This document shows positions 57,491 to 64,000 of a stretch of DNA of 64,000 bases, piece by piece. The DNA is from Sequoia sempervirens (taxonomy: Eukaryota > Streptophyta > Pinopsida > Cupressales > Cupressaceae), in the NCBI GenBank assembly GCA_007258455.2, contig VDFB02296673.1:1-64000 (forward strand). Direction: 5' to 3'. The notes below the pieces were generated by a model. That model did not search any database. It was not told where the DNA came from and saw only the letters and a program-made list of their open reading frames with translations. The position numbers and the translations under genes were made by a program. Within the stretch, counting starts at the first letter, position 1. Every line of letters starts with the position of its first letter.

Positions 57491-58372
57491 AATAAATGTC
57501 AACAGGCCTTCCAGCAAATCAAAGATTACCTGCTATCACCGCCAGTCCTCATGTCGCCTATTCATGGAAAGCCATTAATTCTATACATCTCGACCACTAG
57601 TTCAGCACTGGGGGCATTACTGGCTCAAAATGATCATGAAGGGAAAGAAAGAGCAATCTACTACATCAGCCGCACACTGATAGGTTATGAGTTGAATTAT
57701 ACATACATTGAACGTGCATGCCTTGCAGTTGTCTTTGCAGCCCAAAAACTAAGGCATTATATGCTTAATCATCAAACACAACTAGTTGCCAAAATTGACC
57801 CATTGAAATACCTATTAAGTCGAGCAGCGTTAACAGGCCGATTGGAAAAATGGGTTATGATCCTAAGTGAATACGACATACAGTATGTTGAATGCAAGGC
57901 AATAAAAGGGCAAGTAATAGCAGATCAACTGGCAGATGCGCCAATGCAAGACTCTCATCCGTTGGTAACTGATTTTCCTGATGAGTCCATCTTTCATACG
58001 GAACCAGCAACACCATGGAAGCTGTATTTTGATGGGTCTCACACTGGTCATGGCTCAGGGGCTGGAATCTTATTCATCACACCACAAGGGGATTCAATTC
58101 CTAAGTCATTTTGAATTGCTTTCCCTTACACAAACAACATTGCCGAATACGAAGCACTAGTTACAGGTCTCAAGTTAGCAATCAAATGGAAAATTTAGAC
58201 ATTGCTTGTATTTGGGGATTCCCAGCTAGTAATCAAACAAGTGAATGGTGACTATGAAACAAAGGATGAGAAGTTTCTTCCTTACAAGAGGATGGTGGAT
58301 AATTTCCTAACATACTTCCAATCAGTGTCTTTTGAACAAATCCCCAGGGTATAGAATAAAGCAGCTGACGCA
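57490..58372 (+). pseudogene. RNase H plus second RNase H-like domain of element C
   Basis: The first domain is the usual gypsy RNase H (SALGALLAQ, YYISRTL, YTYIERACLAVVFAAQKLRH, ILSEYDIQYVECKAIKGQV). The second starts at WKLYFDGSHTGHGSGAGI (about 58016) and continues with NNIAEYEALVTGLKLAIKW, FGDSQLVIKQVNGDYE and NKAADAMAT, giving the D-E-D set expected of an RNase HI-like fold. This dual arrangement marks the Tat lineage. Three stops lie in the second domain: TGA 58112-58114, TAG 58196-58198 and TAG 58352-58354. Confidence 0.9.
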
Positions 58373-59760
58373 ATGGCTACTATTAGTTCTCTCTTGGACA
58401 TCCCTAAGAATGTGTCACAATTTGAGTTCCTAGTAGAACAGCTGTTGATACCGGCATATGATATCCTAGAGTCAGAAATGGTTTGCGAAATTGTTGGTCC
58501 CAACTCTCCTTGGTATCAGGACATTTATGACTATCTACAGACTCACACCCTTCCATCGAACCTATCCAATAATCAAAGGAAGTCCTTCATTAGAAAATCC
58601 GCAAGGTATGCCATTATTAGTGACACCCTATACCACCGTAGTTTCGACAATACCCTCCTTAGATGTCTTGACACTGATGAAGCATGTATGACCTTACGCG
58701 AAGTGCACGACAGTATATGTGGATCTCATTCGAGCGGTCCTACTCTGGCTAAGAAACTAACGAGACTTGGATATTATTGGCCGACAATGGAAAAAGATGC
58801 AATAGAATATGTTAGAACCTGTCGCAAGTGTCAGATCCATAGTGATTTGGTCCATGCTCCAGCACAAGAACTTCGGCCAATCACTTCTCCGTGGCCCTTC
58901 ACTCAATGGGGACTCGACCTCGTGGGTAAGATTCATCCAACTTCCTCCAACGACCATAAATTCATTATCACCGCCACTGAGTATTTCACAAAGTGGATCG
59001 AAGCCATTCCATTGACATACATTACTGGCAAACAAATATCAAAGTTTATCCTCAATTACATCATTTGCCGGTATGGCCTCCCACAGTCCATCATCACTGA
59101 CAACGGACGTCCGTTCAAAAACCAAGACGTACGTGAGTTATGTGAGCAATTCCATATCCAACACCACTTTTCATCCCCATATTACCCCCAAGGAAACGGC
59201 CAAGCTGAGGCGTCGAATAAAACCATTATCAAGATCCTTAAAAAGACTGTCAATGACGCTGGCCGCGATTGGCACATACAACTTAACCCTGCCCTGTGGG
59301 CTTACCGAACTAGCATTCGTACGCCTACAGGGGCTACCCCATTCGCCCTGGTTTTTGGCGCGGAAGCCATCTTACCCATTGAGGTCGAAATTCCTTCACT
59401 ACGGGTCTCTTTGAAGGGTCTAGCTAATGAAGAGGAATACCGACAGTCACGCTTGCACGAGCTGGAAATGCTGGACGAAAGAAGACAAAACTCACTGAAT
59501 CACCTCCAGGCATATCAAAACCGCCTTTGTCGCAGCTACAATAAAAGGTCATGGTCAAGGTTTGATACGGCACTGTTCTCAAGTAACCCTAAGAATCAAG
59601 CGACAGAGAAAAGCCGTGAAAGTTTGAACCAAACCGTTGGGTCCATATCATCATATCTTTCTTTGGTTCTCGAGCATATCAACTCATGACTCCAGATGGG
59701 GAACAATTGATCAACCTATCAGCTTTACACTCTCCGGGAAGTCTTACGTGATAGCATCGA
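58373..59760 (+). pseudogene. Integrase of element C
   Basis: Zinc-binding segment with REVHDSICGSHSSG and RTCRKCQIH (HHCC), then the DDE core: WGLDLVGKIHP (D), IITDNGRPFKN (D) and YYPQGNGQAEASNK (E), and LWAYRTSIRTPTGATPFALV. All three catalytic acidic residues are present. After NPKNQATEKSR a frameshift near 59610 moves the C-terminal GPY/F-like module (KFEPN, then GSRAYQLMTPDGEQLIN) into another frame that ends near 59753. The frame opens at an ATG (58373) only because of the preceding stop. Confidence 0.93.
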
Positions 59761-59809
59761 GGACAAAGTTGGAAGACCCTAAATACAAAAAAAATTGAAA
59801 AAATCGGCC

Positions 59810-59965
59810 ACCTGATGAAAATCCCTCGCAACAGCGCCTTTGGTGACACCAAAAATCAAAAAATCACAAAAATAGTAAAAAGAAAAATAATTCATCCAAT
59901 AGTGAAAACCTGGCAAACAGGCGCTTTGGACAAGTACCATTTTGAAAACTTGGCAAACAGGCGCC
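59810..59965 (+). repeat. Three GAAAACCTGGCAAACAGGCGC repeats (C)
   Basis: Copies near 59816 (diverged), 59903 and 59945. Counterpart of 27738-27910 in A. Confidence 0.75.
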
Positions 59966-60235
59966 ATGCGTAATCAATCATTGCTCTGCCATCTATTTTC
60001 ACTTGGTCTAAACTTGGCTTAGGATGAAAGATGTCTTCGCCATTATTCCGCAAATCACCGTCACATCCTACTCTACCTGCCCTAGTGGACGAATGATTGA
60101 CATCAAGTCCTGATGACTGTTTGTCCAGCAAGTCAACAGCATCCTATCCGTATCCCTTGCAAATGGCTGTCTTAAACCTGACTAGGGGCAACATGTTTAT
60201 CATGCGACTGCAGTGGATGACACATGAGATCAAAC

Positions 60236-60395
60236 ACATCATCAAATGTCCTGAAAAAAGACCAAAAACACCGTAAAATGTCCTAAAAAAAGACAAAAAC
60301 ATCATAAAAAGTCCTGAAAAAAGACCAAAAACATTACAAAATGTCCTGAAAAAAGACAAAAAAAATCATAAAACATCCTGAAGAAAACCAAACAA
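60236..60395 (+). repeat. Tandem GTCCTGAAAAAAGACC repeats (C)
   Basis: Four to five units of about 30-34 bp, each with a GTCCTGAAAAAAGACC-like word followed by AAAAACATCAT. Homologous to 28585-28750 in A. Confidence 0.82.
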
Positions 60396-60920
60396 AACAT
60401 TTGACTGCGCAAGACACACAAGTGCACTGTCATCTATGGTCTAAGTCAATCAAGTCACTAAGTCCATATCATTGTCCGAACTACGTTGTCTCTGCGCATT
60501 TGCTACGTAGGCAAGACTCATACTTGAGTCCCCGAGACATTAGGTCAGTCCTATTAGGTTTGTCAAAATAAATCATGGCGCAATCTTTGGTCATCAAGAC
60601 AAAGTCATTGGTCGTGTCGAACTATGAGGTCTCTGAGTGTATGACGTAGGCAAGGCCATCTATCGATGAGCCCCCGAGGCCGCACTAGGTCAGTCCATTA
60701 GGGTTCATGACACTACAATGGCACACACGTCAAAGAAAATATTCAATCAATTTCCAAATGGGAAAACTCCTGAAACAAAGTAAAACCATCTTTTATTCAA
60801 TATGACACTCTCATCAATACAATATCGACATATAATCAAACACAAGTCAACCTCAGTCAAACACAAGTCAAAGCAAGTCAAATCATTATAACTGGTCAAA
60901 CTGTCAAATTTTGGTTAGTC

Positions 60921-61209
60921 TTCAGATGAGTCCTTCTGAAAGATAACCTCTGTCATTTACGCCTTAGGATGTGTCCTTCCTAGGTGTCGTCATCGTCATT
61001 CGGCCTTTCGAGCGATCCTCTTGTCTGGGGATCACTCTTCCTAATATTAGTGTTCTTCAGATGAGTCCTTCTGAAGAACCAACTCTGTCATTTATGCTTT
61101 AGGATGTGTCCTTCCTAGGCATCGTCATTATTTTGAGGGACCCCTTACGACCATTAGGGATCAAATCCTCCTGACATTCGGCATCATTCAGGATGTGTCC
61201 TTCCTGAAT
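60921..61209 (+). other. Five stem-loops with constant TG(A/T)GTCCT loop (C)
   Basis: Stems around the loop: TTCAGA/TCTGAA (60921-60940), CTTAGGA/TCCTAGG (about 60963-60984), GTTCTTCAGA/TCTGAAGAAC (about 61052-61079, ten perfect pairs), TTTAGGA/TCCTAGG (about 61098-61119) and ATTCAGGA/TCCTGAAT (about 61187-61208, eight perfect pairs). Stem bases change together while the loop stays TGAGTCCT or TGTGTCCT. Confidence 0.85.
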
Positions 61210-61929
61210 TCACCAAGTCTTGACATTTTCAAGGTCATCAAAACTTTAAACACTCAGACATCTTGACATCGTCAAACATGACACCTTGGCATCAGAACAA
61301 TGGATATCCAAATGCACTTGACAAACACTTGGCAACTGTCTTTTCATCTCTTATCATGTTATTAGTTTTTCAGCGAGATCCCACTAAGCAGGATTTAGAG
61401 AAGCAGCGGCGTAGCATGACAATTGACATGCATGACTACTAGCTTCTCAGCAAGATCTTAATCTTGGGATTTAGAAAAGCAACGACATATCATGATAGAG
61501 ACTTTATTTTTGTAATTTGACAATCATGTTACTAGTTTCTCAAGGATGTCCTGGAAATAGGATTTAGAGAAACAACGACGTTTCATAATCTGTCATTGTC
61601 TTTTTCTGCCTGTGGTTGATTATGACGACAAGACTGGGGCAAGCACGCTCCTAGTATGAGTCATACTCATCCTTGTCTGTGACTGTTTTGTCTTGGGTAA
61701 TGGTACGACTTTGCACACCTAGATCTACGTCATATCTTGGTGTTTGTTGACCATTACAATAGTTTTCCCAATGATGATTAAAGAGCAACGAATATTAAAA
61801 GTCTTATAGTAAAGTTTTTGAAGGATTTGTATCTTCTCATAGGTCTCATGTCTTCTTCTGGTCATCTTCTCTCATCAGTCCCGCCATCTTCTCTCGTCCA
61901 TCCTGCGATGATATCCTGTGTCATTCAAA

Positions 61930-62290
61930 AACATAAGTGCATATATGATATATCCATTGCATTAGGTCCATACATACATCATCCATGGCATTAAATAATA
62001 TCATACATGGCATTACATTATATACATAATCATAAACATTGCATTAACATAATTATCATCATTGCATATTTTACATAAAGGTATCATGCACATCATTAAC
62101 ATAAGCATATGAATACTGCATCAGCATGGCATCAAAAATCACAACATAGCCATCATAATACACAAATGGCATCATAAAATAAGCATCGTACATCATACAC
62201 ACATAATGCATAGAACATCATATAACACATATAGGCCGCATCAAAACTGCAACATCATATAAATATCATCTCAAAAATAGGCAATGTCAC
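61930..62290. repeat. CAT/ATCAT-rich irregular repeat
   Basis: Words such as CATCATA, GGCATTA and ACATCAT recur irregularly over about 350 bp. A has a much shorter version (about 29755-29800), so A probably lost the sequence that follows here in C. Confidence 0.7.
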
Positions 62291-62473
62291 AGGATAGAGT
62301 CAATGGATATCCCAAAAATGGAGCTCGCAGGCTCAACAATAAACATAGTGTGTCCAAATACAAATATGCCCCTAGGGTAGGCTCTCATCATCCCCTCGGG
62401 GTGAAGAATGTGGTGGTGGCTGAGGCCCTGTCACTGGCTCTAAAGCAATGGACAGTCATGTAGTGCCCTGTGG

Positions 62474-63998
62474 CTATGAGGATGAGGGAACTGCGAATGA
62501 AGGTATCTTCGTGACAGTAGGGAACACCTGTGAGGTCACTGCTGCTGGACTCTGAGAAGCGGTAGGATCTGTCACTGGTGGCTGACCCTGTACTGACCTC
62601 TGAGTTGAACCAATAGAAACCTGACTGTGCCCCGAATGATGACTCGGAGTATGCCTACGGGAGTGATGTGATCTGTGGCCTGATGTGTCCTGTGGAAGTC
62701 GACCCTCTGACACTGTTGTGGCTCCTGGTACCACTGCCACTACCCGACCTGTGCCCACTGCCTGTCCTCGTCTGTGATCGAGACAGGGTAGGATCTCGCT
62801 GCTCTGGTGGCACTGCCTGCTCATATAATGTCCTGTACTTCCCTAGCCTCGTGCTCACCCTGGCCAACTCTCGAGCCATGTCCCCTATGGGCCCTATACA
62901 TAGGGCCGCAAACTCTGTACACCATCATGTTGAATCCTGCTGGCGGATCACCGCCTGATCCCACTCCACACGGGCTACCTCTAGTGCTGACTGTAGGGAT
63001 CTCACCTGTGCCAGGCTGGCATCTAGTCTCTACTGCAGATCGATCACTCGGTGATCGGTTGTAGCATCTGGTGGCAACTCTGAGGATGGTATCTCCTCCT
63101 CACCCTCCACCATTTGCCATCTCAGGAGTCTCTCAGCCTCACCTATGGCCTCATCCTCCAGATCATCATCATCGTCCTCCGTCTCCTTTCTCTCCCCCTC
63201 CGCCTGCTCCTCCCCGGCCACATCCACCTCTGGTGCCCTGACCTCCTCCTCCTATCCCCCCACCTCTGGCCCCCCCTCCTATCTCCCCTCGCCCTCTCCC
63301 TCCTGTCTGGGCTGCTCCTCCAACTCCCCCTCCTCACCGACCTCGGGGATAGCATCTAATGCTACCCTTGCCATGCGCTATCGCAACTTGCGACCTGGTA
63401 CTTGTCCATCCCGTCGTCGCCTCCTGCCATCTCCACCGTCATCTCCACCTCGACCTCCATCTCCACCATGGCCTCCCTCTCCACCTTGACCTCCGTCTCC
63501 ACCACGGCCTCCCTCTCCACCTCGACCTCCATCATCACCCCGGCCTCCATCTCCACCTCGCCCTCCATCATCACCCCTACCTCCGTCCCTCCCCCCATCA
63601 CCACCCCTCCCTCCATCTCCATCCCTGCCCTTGCCTCTGCCTCTGCCTCTGCCCCCATCTCTGCCTTTGCCCCCTTGTCTGGCTCACGACACTTGTGGAA
63701 TCACTGACTTCCTGTCAACTGGTGCTGGCCCGTCAAGATCTGTCAATGGCAGGGGTCGGCGTGCCTGCCACCATAGATCATAGGCTGGTGTGGTACCTAG
63801 ATCTGCTGCTCCACCTCTCCAACCCCAAGCCTGGGCTACTAACCCATCAATCTGCTGTGTCGCGAAGGCCACTGGGATAGCTGGCCCCCATGCATACTCT
63901 CTGGACGATCGGGCATACTCTGCCGTCCCCATGGGTACATCCTGTTGCTCCCCGAACTGTCTCAGTACACGCTGCGGCAGGTACATCTCAATAATCAA
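62474..63998 (-). pseudogene. Antisense reading frame: plant-mobile-domain-like protein with Gly/Arg repeats
   Basis: On the minus strand, from the window edge: YLPQRVLRQFGEQQDVP, then GLVAQAWGWRGG and TPAYDLWW, like the C-terminal part of plant mobile domain (PMD, MAIN-like) proteins, where RVxRQFG is characteristic. A TGA near 63683 is followed in the same frame by a Gly/Arg/Asp-rich tract, an acidic segment (ETEDDDDDLEDEAIGEAERL), a helical segment (LQSALEVARVEWDQAV) and MARELARVSTRLGKYRTLYE. Six stops interrupt this one frame; each is explicable by a single C-to-T or G-to-A change. A frameshift near 62750 leads to a Ser/His-rich tail ending at 62474. GC content is much higher than around it. 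The N-terminus lies outside the window. PMD assignment is moderate; it could be another family with a similar tail. Confidence 0.55.
63370..63680 (-). repeat. Gly/Arg-coding minisatellite
   Basis: Plus-strand CCTCCATCTCCACC-like units repeat for about 300 bp. On the minus strand, in the frame of the PMD-like protein, they encode GGRGGDGG-type repeats, resembling RGG-box tracts that bind nucleic acid. Confidence 0.85.
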
Positions 63999-64000
63999 CG

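Larger units (their letters stand above)
47876..64000 (+). mobile_element. Element C: near-complete Tat-like Ty3/gypsy element (runs off the window)
   Basis: LTR, tRNA-Trp-type primer site, spliced-looking leader, gag-protease-G-patch-RT-RNase H-second RNase H-integrase, a structured 3' region and an antisense reading frame, with no 3' LTR before the window ends. The second RNase H-like domain and antisense extra frame are known traits of the Tat lineage. At least seven in-frame stops and two frameshifts make this copy defective. Confidence 0.85.

Noticed and set aside
63359..63880. Plus-strand Leu/His-rich and Ser/Thr/Pro-rich frames
   Set aside because: They are complements or shifts of the minisatellite that encodes Gly/Arg repeats on the minus strand; the minus frame alone connects to recognisable flanking protein sequence.

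Overview
The window looks like nuclear DNA of a seed plant with a large, repeat-rich genome, most likely a conifer. The TIR-NBS-LRR (TNL) remnant carries the FINHRGPDVK motif and a LEL-x-LGxxFP-like TIR surface that I associate with gymnosperm TNLs. It is surrounded by long AT-rich spacers and several nested or abutting LTR retrotransposons. No intact host gene is visible; nearly every protein-coding stretch is broken by stops, frameshifts or deletions. Start codons quoted are ATG unless stated.

Region by region. 1-8.4 kb: spacer with a GA/TC-rich low-complexity tract, AT-rich DNA, degenerate direct repeats and one possible exon on the minus strand (6045-6419). 8.4-10.6 kb: a 171-bp duplication whose second copy abuts a truncated DUF674-family pseudogene, then a 164-bp tandem duplication. 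11.2-14.0 kb: a TNL resistance pseudogene with recognisable promoter, four exons and three introns; it has lost the P-loop segment of its NB-ARC domain. 14-16.7 kb: spacer with small hairpin repeats. 16.7-20.5 kb: a Ty1/copia remnant (5' LTR, tRNA-iMet-type primer site, gag, zinc knuckle, protease, pre-integrase), interrupted by a 1.2-kb non-coding insertion and deleted across the integrase core. 20.5-22.4 kb: spacer with inverted and short palindromic repeats.

From 22.4 kb to the end there are four related Ty3/gypsy elements, called A to D here. A (22407-31273) is a complete LTR-to-LTR element without reverse transcriptase or integrase; it encodes a repetitive protein followed by a G-patch-like segment. 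B (from 32477) has a 5' LTR, an abnormal primer-site region containing an antisense copy of the 3' part of tRNA-Trp plus a second partial LTR, and gag-protease sequence that stops at a 100-N gap (39987-40086). D lies on the minus strand from about 47.87 kb down to the gap (LTR, leader, gag, protease, G-patch, RT with a mutated active site). C (47876 to beyond the window end) is the most complete: LTR, leader, gag, protease, G-patch, RT, RNase H, a second RNase H-like domain, integrase, a structured 3' region and an antisense reading frame resembling plant mobile domain proteins. The second RNase H-like domain and the antisense extra reading frame place C with the Tat lineage of Ty3/gypsy elements.

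The most unusual material is non-coding. The leaders of A, B and C carry about 190-bp modules of repeated GMCGCAWYTG words, each bounded by splice-like signals. The leader of D has two arrays with a 21-nt period that is almost free of indels. The 3' regions of A and C contain a family of stem-loops with a constant loop and covarying stems. The B and C internal regions are identical over about 3.76 kb, ending exactly at the gap, which points to an assembly artefact or very recent conversion.
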